DNA of 64,000 nt from Leisingera sp. ANG-Vp (GTDB lineage Bacteria; Pseudomonadota; Alphaproteobacteria; Rhodobacterales; Rhodobacteraceae): positions 1-64,000 of the forward strand of contig NZ_JWLD01000032.1 of the NCBI RefSeq assembly GCF_000813725.1, read 5' to 3'. The notes beneath the pieces are model-generated. The model was not told the origin of the DNA, did not search any database, and saw only the letters and a list, made by a program, of their open reading frames with translations. Position numbers and translations under genes: made by a program. Shown piece after piece: positions 9,175-17,833 of the stretch. Numbering within the stretch: position 1 is the first letter of the stretch; each line of letters opens with the position of its first letter.

Positions 9175-10262
9175 TACAGCATATGCCCGGACTTGCGGGC
9201 CTTGGTGGCCAGGTAGTGCTGGTTGTGCGCGTTCTCGCCCACTTTCAGAGCCACGCGCTCTGCCACCTTGACCCCGGTCTTTTCCATCATCGCAATCTTG
9301 TTCGGATTGTTGGTCAGCAGCCGCACCTGAGAGAAACCCATCTTTTTCAGGATGGCGGCCCCCAGCCGGAAGTCGCGTTCGTCATCCTCGAACCCGAGCC
9401 GGTGGTTGGCCTCCACCGTGTCGAACCCCTGATCCTGCAGCGAATAGGCCCGCATCTTGTTGGCAAGGCCGATACCGCGGCCTTCCTGGTTCAGATAGAG
9501 CAGCACGCCCGCGCCTTCTTCGCCCATCTGCGCCAGCGCGCCGCGCAGCTGCGGACCGCAATCGCATTTGAGGGAGCCGAGCACATCACCGGTGAAACAA
9601 GCCGAATGCAGCCGCGCCAGCACCGGCTTAGAGCGGTCGGGGCGGCCGATTTCCACAGCATAGTGCTCTTCGGCACCGTCTTCGGGGCGGTAAATGTGCA
9701 GCCGGCCAGCCTCGGCTGCATCCATCGGCAGCCGGGCCGCGGCAACGGGGTGCAGCGGGGAACTTTCGCTAAGTAAAGGTTCAGCAGCAAGCCGCGAAAG
9801 GGTGGTGAGGCCGTGAGCCGCGGCAAAACCGGCCGCATCGCCGATGGGCACAAGTGCTGCGGCCGGCAGCAGCCGGGCGGATTTCACCAAAGCGATCGCC
9901 AGCCTGTGCAGATCGGCAGAACCGCCGCGCAGGCTGGACAGCGGGCCCTTCATCGGCGTGTTCAGGTCGTCAGAGGGATCAGCCAGTGCTTGGATCCATT
10001 GCAGCCCTTCGGAGACCGGAACCTCGATGCGGGCGATGTCCTCGTCATAGACCCGCGCCTTCAGCGTTTCCGCCCGCCGTGCGGTCAGTGCCAGCGACAG
10101 GCTGCCCAAGGCGCGCATGTCGGCAAGGCGCTCGCTGTTCAGGGCCTCTACGCTGATCGCCAGCGCAGCGTCTTGCCCGCTGGTCAGAACAACCGGCAGG
10201 CCCATGCGCAGATCAACCCGGGCGCGGGCCAGCAATTCGATCATCGTGGGCATCAGGCTCAT
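9174..10262 (-). CDS. ribA: GTP cyclohydrolase II
   Basis: A 362-aa enzyme for the first step of riboflavin synthesis, opening GTP to the diaminopyrimidine intermediate with loss of formate and pyrophosphate. The catalytic half (about residues 175-362) has zinc ligands Cys222, Cys233 and Cys235 in HSACFTGDVLGSLKCDC, then LYLNQEGRGIGL and LLTNNPNKI. Residues 1-170 form an extension absent from the 196-residue E. coli enzyme; it has some overall resemblance to a RibB-like fold but I see no intact DHBP-synthase active site. The stop is fused to the L,D-transpeptidase start. Confidence 0.93.
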   Translation of the reverse strand: MSLMPTMIELLARARVDLRMGLPVVLTSGQDAALAISVEALNSERLADMRALGSLSLALTARRAETLKARVYDEDIARIEVPVSEGLQWIQALADPSDDLNTPMKGPLSSLRGGSADLHRLAIALVKSARLLPAAALVPIGDAAGFAAAHGLTTLSRLAAEPLLSESSPLHPVAAARLPMDAAEAGRLHIYRPEDGAEEHYAVEIGRPDRSKPVLARLHSACFTGDVLGSLKCDCGPQLRGALAQMGEEGAGVLLYLNQEGRGIGLANKMRAYSLQDQGFDTVEANHRLGFEDDERDFRLGAAILKKMGFSQVRLLTNNPNKIAMMEKTGVKVAERVALKVGENAHNQHYLATKARKSGHML

Positions 10263-10435
10263 GCGGGGAATCCGGTGTTATTTTGTAACAAAGGCTCGCT
10301 GTCTTTACGCCTTAATGCAACGGATGTGAAACATTTTCCATGCCATGGACACGTCGGCGTGAGAGTTTTGCAGCAAATCTTGCCGGCGGCGTGAAGGATA
10401 CGCATGTGTGGTCAGGAGAACAGGAGGGCGAGCCG

Positions 10436-11122
10436 ATGGCGCAACTGAAGAAAATTCTGCTTGTTGATGATGATGAGGACCTGCGCGAGGCCTTGAGCGA
10501 GCAGCTGGTGATGACCGAGGACTTTGATGTCTTCGAGGCCGAAAACGGCCAAAGTGCAATGGAGCGCGCCAAGGAAGCCCTTTATGATCTGATCATTCTG
10601 GATGTGGGCCTGCCGGATACCGATGGCCGCGAGCTGTGCCGCCTGATGCGCAAACAGGGCGTGAAGGCGCCGATCCTGATGCTGACCGGCCATGACAGCG
10701 ACGCGGACACCATCCTGGGCCTGGATGCAGGCGCCAATGATTATGTGTCCAAACCATTCAAGTTCCCGGTCCTGCTGGCCCGCATCCGTGCCCAGCTGCG
10801 CCAGCACGAGCAATCGGAAGATGCGGTCTTTGCACTGGGGCCCTATACGTTCAAGCCGTCGATGAAGCTGCTGATCACGGAAGACGACCGCAAGATCCGG
10901 CTGACCGAGAAGGAAACCAATATCCTCAAGTTCCTCTACCGCTCCAGCGACGGTGTGGTGCCGCGAGACGTGCTGCTGCATGAGGTTTGGGGCTACAACG
11001 CAGGCGTCACAACGCACACGCTGGAAACCCACATCTACCGCCTGCGGCAGAAGATCGAGCCCGATCCGTCGAATGCGCGCCTGCTGGTGACGGAATCAGG
11101 CGGATACCGTCTGGTTGTCTGA
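10436..11122 (+). CDS. OmpR/PhoB-type response regulator
   Basis: A 228-aa two-domain regulator. The receiver domain has the acidic pocket Asp11-Asp12-Asp13 (ILLVDDDEDL), the phospho-acceptor Asp56 (LIILDVGLPD) and the conserved Lys in NDYVSKPF. The C-terminal winged helix (about 130-228) ends in HTLETHIYRLRQKIE...GGYRLV, typical of OmpR-type DNA binding. The ATG at 10436 has AGGAGG eight bases upstream; the open frame begins earlier at 10340 without support. No histidine kinase lies nearby, so it is an orphan here. The gene is monocistronic, with a terminator at 11230. Confidence 0.93.
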   Translation: MAQLKKILLVDDDEDLREALSEQLVMTEDFDVFEAENGQSAMERAKEALYDLIILDVGLPDTDGRELCRLMRKQGVKAPILMLTGHDSDADTILGLDAGANDYVSKPFKFPVLLARIRAQLRQHEQSEDAVFALGPYTFKPSMKLLITEDDRKIRLTEKETNILKFLYRSSDGVVPRDVLLHEVWGYNAGVTTHTLETHIYRLRQKIEPDPSNARLLVTESGGYRLVV

Positions 11123-11229
11123 GGTATTGAGCTGTTGACGCAGATCAAAGACGCAACTGGATTGCATCTTTAGTCTGCAGATGATCCCGCGCATATCCGG
11201 GTTACGGTATGCACCTCCCTGTTGGACTT

Positions 11230-11260
11230 GGCCGGGCCGTGCGCCCGGCCTCTTTTCTTT
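11230..11260 (+). terminator. rho-independent terminator after response regulator
   Basis: Perfect 8-bp stem GGCCGGGC/GCCCGGCC (11230-11237 with 11243-11250), 5-nt loop, then TCTTTTCTTT. It ends the response-regulator transcript before xthA. Confidence 0.9.
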
Positions 11261-11372
11261 GTGCTTTGCGGCACGGAAAGTTGTGCGCCGGGCTGCGCAA
11301 TCACCTCTGGCCCTTCCCTGCCCGGACAGGCAGTATCGCGCGGGAAACCCGGAACTCATGATGAGGCGCGCG

Positions 11373-12161
11373 ATGCCATTTACCCTTGCCACCTGGAATA
11401 TCAACTCGGTCCGCCTGCGTGAGCCGATCGTACAGAAGCTTTTGCAGGAGGAAGGCCCGGATGTGCTGTGCCTGCAGGAGTGCAAGAGCCCGGTGGACAA
11501 GATCCCGATGGAGGGATTCGCGGCACTTGGCTACGGCCACATGATTGCGCGCGGGCAGAAAGGCTACAACGGCGTTGCGATCCTGTCGCGGCTGCCGATC
11601 GAGGATATCGGGGACAAGGATTTTGCCGGCCTTGGGCACGCGCGCCATGTAGCGGGACGGCTGGAAAACGGTACAGTCATCCATAACTTCTATGTGCCTG
11701 CAGGCGGCGACGTGCCGGACCGGGAACAGAACGAGAAATTCGGGCAGAAACTCGACTACCTTACAGACATGCGCGACTGGTTCAAGGCGGAGAAGCCGGA
11801 GAAATCGATCCTTGTTGGCGATTTGAATATCGCACCGCGGGAGGATGACGTCTGGGACCACAAGAAGCTGCTGAAAGTGGTGAGCCATACGCCCATCGAG
11901 GTGGAGCATTTTGCTGAAGTGATGGAGGCAGGCGGCTGGTCCGACGTGACCAGGAACGACATCCCCGACGGCCGCCTTTACAGCTGGTGGAGCTACCGGG
12001 CCAAGGATTGGGATGCTGCCGACAAGGGCCGCCGTCTGGACCATGTCTGGGCCACCCCGGACATCAGGAATGCGGCGCATTCCAGCCGGGTCTTGCGCGA
12101 TGCCCGCGGCTGGGAGAAGCCCAGCGACCATGCTCCGGTATTCGCAACCTTCGATCTCTGA
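11373..12161 (+). CDS. xthA: exodeoxyribonuclease III
   Basis: A 262-aa AP endonuclease/3'-5' exonuclease of the ExoIII/APE1 family for base-excision repair. Motifs in order are the start TLATWNINSVR, the metal-binding Glu in LCLQECKS, the Tyr-containing GYNGVAIL, the catalytic Asp-Asn pair in VGDLNIAP, and the terminal Asp-His in PSDHAPVFATF. The ATG at 11373 has GAGG six bases upstream; the open frame extends to 11181 but the added residues do not fit the family. It ends 175 bp before a convergent gene, with palindromic repeats between. Confidence 0.95.
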   Translation: MPFTLATWNINSVRLREPIVQKLLQEEGPDVLCLQECKSPVDKIPMEGFAALGYGHMIARGQKGYNGVAILSRLPIEDIGDKDFAGLGHARHVAGRLENGTVIHNFYVPAGGDVPDREQNEKFGQKLDYLTDMRDWFKAEKPEKSILVGDLNIAPREDDVWDHKKLLKVVSHTPIEVEHFAEVMEAGGWSDVTRNDIPDGRLYSWWSYRAKDWDAADKGRRLDHVWATPDIRNAAHSSRVLRDARGWEKPSDHAPVFATFDL

Positions 12162-12336
12162 CGGCAGGCGGGCGCTCCCGCCTGATCCCGGGCATCCAGG
12201 GATGCCCGACTCAGTTGGGCATGGCACTGCGCTGGCGCGCAGTGCTAGCACGCCGCGCCTCAGCGCGGCGCTCGGCCCAACGCCGCAAGGGGGCTGGCGC
12301 AGCCAGGACACGCTGCCGGGGGCGGGAGCGTTCCGC
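12162..12336 (+). repeat. GC-rich palindromic intergenic repeat, copy A
   Basis: The whole 175-bp gap between convergent xthA and the DUF6653 gene is made of hairpins: CAGGCGGG/CCCGCCTG, GGGCATCC/GGATGCCC, CACTGCGC/GCGCAGTG and the core GCCGCGC/GCGCGGC (12252-12269), followed by CGGCCCAACG (12273-12282) and a GGCGGGAG tail. The core-plus-CGGCCCAAC pattern recurs at 14946-14980 and 23022-23054. Confidence 0.7.
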
Positions 12337-12858
12337 CTAGCGCAGCCAGCTTTTGTAGTCCGGGTGCTGGTCCTGCATGTCCTGATAGAGCCACACCATC
12401 CGATCGACGAACCAGAGCTTGCCGCCAATCATCATTGCCAGCCCGCAAAGGGTGAAGCCCGGGTTAAGCTGCCAAAGACCGAAAAGCCAGGGCAGCACAC
12501 CCAAGCCAGAGACCCAGGCCAGTCCTTTGGCCCAGCGGATGTGATGCGCGGGAATCGGCACCTGCCGGCGATTCAGGAAGATCCTTTCTCCGAAGGTGCC
12601 GCGGGAGGCCCAGTTATCTGTACTCGCCGGCAGTCCAAAGGCGCGCGGATTCCACCAGGTCCAGGCCAGGACAAGCGCAATAGGCAGCAGCGCTCCCCAG
12701 CCCAGCCAGACGCGGGACCAGACAGCCAGCGTCATCAGCGGCAGCACCGTCATCCGGCTGAACACGCTCCAGGGGCTGGCATGGCGCGACCAGGCGGCTT
12801 CATCCATGCGCATGAGCCGTTCGGAGGCAGCAAAGAGATCGAACCGGCGGCGGGCCAT
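12337..12858 (-). CDS. DUF6653 family membrane protein
   Basis: A 173-aa protein with at least three hydrophobic segments: near residues 39-65 (MTLAVWSRVWLGWGALLPIA), 112-130 and 135-150. The N-terminal DEAAWSRHASPWSVFSR and the middle WWNPRAFG...WASRGTFGER motif match the DUF6653 family as I recall it. The protein ends with QHPDYKSWLR. Function is unknown. The ATG at 12858 has AGGAG seven bases upstream. It is divergent from the thioredoxin-type gene (74-bp gap) and convergent with xthA. Confidence 0.8.
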   Translation of the reverse strand: MARRRFDLFAASERLMRMDEAAWSRHASPWSVFSRMTVLPLMTLAVWSRVWLGWGALLPIALVLAWTWWNPRAFGLPASTDNWASRGTFGERIFLNRRQVPIPAHHIRWAKGLAWVSGLGVLPWLFGLWQLNPGFTLCGLAMMIGGKLWFVDRMVWLYQDMQDQHPDYKSWLR

Positions 12859-12932
12859 GGGCAAACTCCTCTCTTGGTTTCCGGCGCGCAGGATTCCATA
12901 TAGGGGGCAAGTTCCAAGCGGAGAACAATCTG

Positions 12933-13859
12933 ATGAGCGAAATTCTTGGCAGCGCCGCGCCGGCGGGCGACCTGATCAAAGACGTGACCGAAGCCACTTT
13001 CATGCAGGACGTTGTCGAAGCGTCGATGCAGGCGCCGGTGATCGTAGACTTCTGGGCCCCCTGGTGCGGTCCCTGTAAAACGCTGGGCCCGATGCTGGAA
13101 GCGGCCGTCGCCAAAGCCAAGGGTGCGGCCACCATGGCCAAGATCAATGTGGACGAGAACCAGCGCCTGGCGCAGGCCCTGGCGCAGCAGGGGCTGCCGC
13201 TGCAGTCGATCCCGACTGTTGTTGCCTTTGTTCAGGGCCGTCCGGTCGACATGTTCCAGGGCGCGTTGCCCGCGTCTGAAATCGATGCGTTCCTGAAGAA
13301 GGTGATCGAAGCCGCGGGCGGCTCTGCCGACGGCGGGCTGGGCGAGGCATTGGAAGCGGCAGAGCAGATGCTGGCCGAAGGTGCGGTTGCGGATGCTGCT
13401 CAGACCTTTGCTGCGATCCTGGGAGAGGACGGTCAGAACGCTGCGGCCTATGGCGGTCTGGCGCGGGCGCACATCGCGCTGGGCGACCTTGACCAGGCGG
13501 AAGCTGTCCTGAACGGAGCGCCTGCAGAAATTGCCGAAGCGGCGGAAATCGAAGCGGCTTTTGCTCAGATTGAGCTGGCCCGCCAGGCCGAGAATGCCGG
13601 TCCTGTGGCCGAACTGCGGGCGGCTGTCGAGGCCAGCCCGGACGACCACCAGGCCCGTTTCGACCTGGCTCAGGCGCTGCACGCCGCCGGCGATGCCGAA
13701 GCCGCCGTAAGTGAATTGCTGGAGCTGTTCCGGCGCGACCGTGAGTGGAACGATTGCGCCGCCAAGACGCAGCTGTTCACCATCTTCGATGCGCTTAAGC
13801 CCAACGATCCGGTAGTGCTGAACGGGCGGCGCAAGCTGAGCTCGTTGATATTTGCCTAA
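12933..13859 (+). CDS. thioredoxin-domain/TPR co-chaperone of the CnoX (YbbN) type
   Basis: A 308-aa cytosolic protein. Residues 1-115 form a thioredoxin domain with an intact WCGPC site (Cys45, Cys48) and the cis-proline loop SIPTVV. Residues from about 125 to the end are Ala-rich helical TPR-like repeats (AAQTFAAILGEDGQNAAAYGGLARAHIALGD...). This is the CnoX/YbbN layout, proteins that hold oxidised unfolded clients for GroEL and DnaK. E. coli YbbN lacks one active-site Cys, whereas here both are present, so a redox role is likely. It starts a run of three same-strand genes with small gaps. Confidence 0.9.
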   Translation: MSEILGSAAPAGDLIKDVTEATFMQDVVEASMQAPVIVDFWAPWCGPCKTLGPMLEAAVAKAKGAATMAKINVDENQRLAQALAQQGLPLQSIPTVVAFVQGRPVDMFQGALPASEIDAFLKKVIEAAGGSADGGLGEALEAAEQMLAEGAVADAAQTFAAILGEDGQNAAAYGGLARAHIALGDLDQAEAVLNGAPAEIAEAAEIEAAFAQIELARQAENAGPVAELRAAVEASPDDHQARFDLAQALHAAGDAEAAVSELLELFRRDREWNDCAAKTQLFTIFDALKPNDPVVLNGRRKLSSLIFA

Positions 13860-13886
13860 GACCGGGGCAGCACTACACTCTGTCCC

Positions 13887-14531
13887 ATGATCCAGGCTGC
13901 CGAACTGCCGGACACGATTGCCGTGTTCCCTCTGCCCGGGGCGCTATTGCTGCCCCGCTCGCGGCTGCCGCTGCATATCTTCGAGCCGCGCTATTTGCAG
14001 ATGCTTGAGGACACGCTGAAAACACGGCAGCGGCTGATCGGCATGGTGCAGCCCTGTCCGAACCCGCATGGCACGGAAGAGGAACTGCACAGCATTGGCT
14101 GCGCCGGGCGGGTTACCCAGTTTTCCGAGACCGAGGACGGCAGATATCTGATCACCCTTTCCGGCGTGTCCCGCTTCCGGGTCACCCGCGAAGCCAGCGG
14201 CTTTACGCCGTACCGGCGCTGCGACGTCAGCTGGGCCGGGTTTGACAGGGATCTGGGCCGGTCGGAGGCAGATGAGACACTCGACCGTCCGTCGTTTTTG
14301 GATCTGCTCGAACGGTTCTTTTCGGCCCGCAGCCTGTCCACCGACTGGGAAGCGCTGAAAGAGGCGGAGGACGAGCTGCTGATCAACTCGCTGGCAATGC
14401 TGCTGGAGTTCGACCCGGAAGACAAACAGGCCTTGCTCGAAGCACCTTGCCTTGCGACAAGGCGGGAAACGCTTGTCACTTTGATTGAATTCGCCCTGCG
14501 CGGCGGATCCCAGGAGGAAACCCTGCAATGA
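13887..14531 (+). CDS. LON peptidase substrate-binding (LAN) domain protein
   Basis: A 214-aa stand-alone version of the N-terminal domain of Lon protease. The motifs are [53 protein letters not shown] and SGVSRFRV. No ATPase or Ser-Lys protease domain is present. Stand-alone members are common beside Trm112-like proteins in alphaproteobacteria; the role is not established, perhaps as an adaptor. It follows the thioredoxin/TPR gene by 27 bp and overlaps the next gene by four bases (ATGA). Confidence 0.92.
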   Translation: MIQAAELPDTIAVFPLPGALLLPRSRLPLHIFEPRYLQMLEDTLKTRQRLIGMVQPCPNPHGTEEELHSIGCAGRVTQFSETEDGRYLITLSGVSRFRVTREASGFTPYRRCDVSWAGFDRDLGRSEADETLDRPSFLDLLERFFSARSLSTDWEALKEAEDELLINSLAMLLEFDPEDKQALLEAPCLATRRETLVTLIEFALRGGSQEETLQ

Positions 14532-14716
14532 GCGAAACACAGGCGCCTGCCTTCGACCGGCGGATGCTGGAAGCCTTGGTCTGCCCGCTGACGCAGACGG
14601 TGCTGGAATATGACCCGCAGGCGCAGGAGCTGATCTCCCGCGCCGCCAATATCGCCTTCCCGATCCGCAACGGCATCCCGGTGATGCTGGTGGACGAAGC
14701 CCGCGAGCTGGACTGA
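14528..14716 (+). CDS. Trm112-family protein
   Basis: A 62-aa small protein of the Trm112/YcaR family (DUF343). It begins [21 protein letters not shown] and ends with [19 protein letters not shown]. The canonical zinc-ribbon is largely missing: only one Cys (in LVCPLTQ) remains, as is common in bacterial members. Archaeal and eukaryotic relatives activate methyltransferases; the bacterial role is unsettled. The ATGA overlap with the LAN-domain gene implies coupled translation. Confidence 0.88.
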   Translation: MSETQAPAFDRRMLEALVCPLTQTVLEYDPQAQELISRAANIAFPIRNGIPVMLVDEARELD

Positions 14717-15029
14717 GGCTTTTTTCAGCTGCAGCGTGCCTCCTTCCAGAGGCGGAGCGCTCCCGTGCCCTCAGGTGCACCGGCTGCGCCGGCACCCCTT
14801 GCAGGCTTGGGCCTGGCGCCGCGCCAAGGCGCGGCGCAGCTGCGCTCCACAGCAACGCCGCGGGTATCCTCGCGGAATGTCTGCTGCTGCGGTGCTAATT
14901 CTCCTGCCGTTGAAGAGCCAATGCTGTGCCTGCGTTTTGCACTGGGGCACCGCGTGGCAGCGCGGTGCCGGGCCCAACTGTGCAGGGACATCCAGGGGAT
15001 GTTCCGAAGCAGGCGGGAGAGGCCCGGCT
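14717..15029 (+). repeat. GC-rich palindromic intergenic repeat, copy B
   Basis: This 313-bp convergent gap between the Trm112-like gene and the ubiquinone hydroxylase gene has no credible ORF. It contains several palindromes, the core being GGCACCGCG/CGCGGTGCC (14946-14954 with 14961-14969) followed by GGGCCCAACTG. Upstream it shares with copy C a CCCCTTG(G)CAG...CTTGGGC stretch (near 14797), and both end in a GCGGGAG...CCGGC tail (near 15013). Confidence 0.65.
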
Positions 15030-16256
15030 TCAGATCGGGCGGCCTTGCAGCAGCCGCGGCATGTCGCCGGTTAGCCCGGCCGCCTCGCGGACAAAGCCGC
15101 GGCGCAGGCCAGGAAGCGCGCCTGCAAGCCCCATGCCAATGTCCCGGCCCAGCCGCAAGAGCGGGTTGTCGTTGGAGAACAGGCGGTTGAACACATCGGT
15201 CGCCGCCACCAGGGACGCGGTGTCGAAGCGGCGCCATTGCTGATAGCGCTCCATCACCAGAAGCGAGCCGATATCCTCACCGCGGCGGGTGGCTCCGGTG
15301 ATCACTTCGGCAAGCGCTCCGACGTCGCGCAGGCCGGCGTTCAGGCCTTGGCCCGCAATCGGATGCATTCCGTGCGCCGCGTCTCCGATCAAAGCCATGC
15401 GGTCGCCGATGAAGCTGTTGGCGATGGTCAGGTTCAGCGGGTAAGTGAAGCGTTTGCCTGCCAGAGATATCTCTCCCAGGAAATCGCCAAACCGCGGGCG
15501 CAGGGCCTGGATGTAACCGTCGTCGTCCAATGCATGGATCGCTTTGGCTGTCCCGGTCCGCTCGCTCCACACAATGGAGGACCGGTTGCCCGGCAGCGGC
15601 AGGATCGCTAGCGGCCCCGGCGGCATGAAGAACTGATGCGCGATGCCGTGATGCGGCTTTTCATGGTCGATGGCGCAAACCAGCGCGGTCTGGCCATAGT
15701 TCCAGCCGGTGCGCTTGATGCCCGCCCGCTGGGCAGTGCCGCTGCGCCGCCCGTCCGAGCCGACCAGAACCTGGCCGCGCAGCTCGCCGCCGTCATCCAG
15801 CGTGGCGGTCACGCCGGTTGCATCCGGCGTCTGCGCCACCACGGTGCGGCCTGATACCAGCGTGACGCCGGGCGCATCTTCCATCGCCTGCAGAAAGGCG
15901 CGGCGCAGATAGCGGTCCTCGACCATGTATCCCATCGGGCCTTCTTCCAGTTCGGCATGGTCGAAATGGATGAAGAAAGGCGAGGGACCCTGGCCGGCAT
16001 GGCCGTCAGTGACCTTGATCTCCAGCATGGCCTGCGCGTTGTCTCCAACGTGCTGCCAGACGCCGATTTGCTGCAGCAGCCGCTGTGAGGCCAGCGCCAG
16101 TGCATAGCCCCGCCCGTCAAATGCCTCGTCTGCCAGCTTGTCCGGTGTGAGCGAGTCGACCACGGTGACGCTGTGCCCGGTCTGCGCCAGGGCCAGGGCA
16201 AGAGCCGGGCCGTTCAGCCCGCCGCCCACGATCAGGATATCGGACGCGTTTTTCAT
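15030..16256 (-). CDS. UbiH/UbiF/Coq6-family FAD monooxygenase
   Basis: A 408-aa aromatic-ring hydroxylase, probably acting in ubiquinone synthesis. The N-terminal Rossmann motif is ILIVGGGLNGPALALALAQTG; the middle has the VGSDGRRSGTAQ (DG) motif, and the FAD-ribityl motif GDAAHGMHPIAGQGLNAGLRDV is near residue 300. The ATG at 16256 gives the usual family N-terminus; its ribosome site is weak. Which ring position it hydroxylates (UbiH, UbiF or UbiI-like, or the broader alphaproteobacterial UbiL) cannot be decided by eye. It is divergent from the amidase gene across 110 bp. Confidence 0.92.
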   Translation of the reverse strand: MKNASDILIVGGGLNGPALALALAQTGHSVTVVDSLTPDKLADEAFDGRGYALALASQRLLQQIGVWQHVGDNAQAMLEIKVTDGHAGQGPSPFFIHFDHAELEEGPMGYMVEDRYLRRAFLQAMEDAPGVTLVSGRTVVAQTPDATGVTATLDDGGELRGQVLVGSDGRRSGTAQRAGIKRTGWNYGQTALVCAIDHEKPHHGIAHQFFMPPGPLAILPLPGNRSSIVWSERTGTAKAIHALDDDGYIQALRPRFGDFLGEISLAGKRFTYPLNLTIANSFIGDRMALIGDAAHGMHPIAGQGLNAGLRDVGALAEVITGATRRGEDIGSLLVMERYQQWRRFDTASLVAATDVFNRLFSNDNPLLRLGRDIGMGLAGALPGLRRGFVREAAGLTGDMPRLLQGRPI

Positions 16257-16366
16257 GCCCCGCAATATGCGCCTGCTGGCAGGATTGTCCATGCCGGAAG
16301 CGCGGGATTGTACCTGTGTCTTACTGCCGCTACCGTCGGCGGCAACGGCTTACGGGGAGAGGGTTC

Positions 16367-17698
16367 ATGCAAGACTGGCTGACAATGACGGCCGCCGATC
16401 TGGGGCGGGGGATCGAGGCGGGTGAAATCAGCCCTGTGGCGCTGACCCGCTGCTATCTGGATGCAATAGACGCCCATCCGCTGAAAGACCGGATCTACAC
16501 CCAAGTCACGCATGACCGGGCCCTGGCCGAGGCGGAAGCTGCTGAGGCGCGCGCCGGTCTGGGACTGCGCCGCTCGCTGCTGGACGGGGTGCCCATCAGC
16601 TGGAAAGACCTGTTCGACAGTGCAGGCACGGCAACCGAATCCGGTTCGGACCTGCTGAAGGGCCGGGTTCCGGAACAGGACGCAACAGTGCTGCGCAACG
16701 CTACGCTCATGGGCACCGTCTGCCTTGGGAAGACCCATATGAGCGAGCTGGCGTTCTCCGGCCTCGGCTTCAACCCGGTCAAGGAAACCCCGCCTTGCGT
16801 CAACGATCAGGACGCCGCGCCGGGCGGGTCGTCCTCCGGGGCTGCAGCCTCGGTGGCTTACGGGCTGGCAGCGGCGGGCATTGGCTCGGACACTGGCGGT
16901 TCGGTCCGCATCCCGTCGTCCTGGAATGATCTGGTGGGGCTCAAGACCACCTCTGGCCGGGTCACCCTGGAAGGCGTGGTGCCGCTGTGCCTGAAGTTCG
17001 ACACAATCGGCCCGCTGGCGCGCTCCGTCGAGGACGCGGGTCTGCTGCTGGGCGTCTTGGAAGGCACCTCCGGCCCGGATCTGCGCAGCCCGGCCTCACT
17101 CAAAGGGCGCCGTTTCGCCGATCTGCAGACCGTGGCGCAGAATGATCTGAACCCGAAAATAGCGGCAGCTTACCAGGAGACGCTTCAAAAGCTGAAAGAT
17201 GCCGGCGCCGAAATCGTGCCGCTGGACGTGCCCGCGCTGGAGGAGGCGATGGGCCTCAGCCCGATTCTCTACACCACCGAAGCTTACGGGTTGTGGAAGG
17301 ATGTGATCGAAGCTTCCCCGCAGCTGATGTATGCAGAAATCCTGGAGCGCTTCCGCTCCGGCGCCCAGTTCAGCGGCTCGGACTACGTCGCTGCCTGGGG
17401 CAAGCTGGAGCAATGCCGGATGGCTTGGGATCAGGCGGTGGCAGGCTTTGATGCAGTCCTCAGCCCGGTCTCCCCGATCCTGCCGCCGAACATGGAGCGG
17501 CTGCAAAGCGACCACGACTATTATGTCCAGTCCAACCTGCTGGCGCTGCGCAACACCCGGATTGGCAATCTGATGGGGCTCTGCGGGCTGTCGCTGCCGA
17601 CCGGCACGCCAAGCTGCGGCCTGCAGGTGCTGGGCCAGCCGGATTGCGAAGAGGCGCTGCTGCGCACCGGCGCGGCGATCGAGGCCGCCTTGGCCTGA
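16367..17698 (+). CDS. amidase-signature family hydrolase
   Basis: A 443-aa enzyme of the amidase-signature family, which hydrolyses amide bonds with a Ser-cis-Ser-Lys triad. All three residues are present: Lys80 (SWKDLF), Ser155 (PGGSSSG) and Ser179 (SDTGGSVRIPSS). The length and DLVGLKTTSGRV segment resemble GatA and aryl-acylamidases. There is no gatB or gatC nearby, so a stand-alone amidase is more likely than the tRNA amidotransferase subunit. The ATG at 16367 has GGAGAGGG upstream. Substrate unknown. Confidence 0.9.
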   Translation: MQDWLTMTAADLGRGIEAGEISPVALTRCYLDAIDAHPLKDRIYTQVTHDRALAEAEAAEARAGLGLRRSLLDGVPISWKDLFDSAGTATESGSDLLKGRVPEQDATVLRNATLMGTVCLGKTHMSELAFSGLGFNPVKETPPCVNDQDAAPGGSSSGAAASVAYGLAAAGIGSDTGGSVRIPSSWNDLVGLKTTSGRVTLEGVVPLCLKFDTIGPLARSVEDAGLLLGVLEGTSGPDLRSPASLKGRRFADLQTVAQNDLNPKIAAAYQETLQKLKDAGAEIVPLDVPALEEAMGLSPILYTTEAYGLWKDVIEASPQLMYAEILERFRSGAQFSGSDYVAAWGKLEQCRMAWDQAVAGFDAVLSPVSPILPPNMERLQSDHDYYVQSNLLALRNTRIGNLMGLCGLSLPTGTPSCGLQVLGQPDCEEALLRTGAAIEAALA

Positions 17699-17833
17699 AG
17701 ACTGGGCCCGAAGACTTGGCCTGAAAGCCACATTCGGCCCGCCGGGCCACTCACCGGGTGGACGCATCCGCCCGCCCTCTGTAACCTAAGGCGCAAACGG
17801 GGCGCCAATGATCCCGTGACCGAGGCATAAGAC

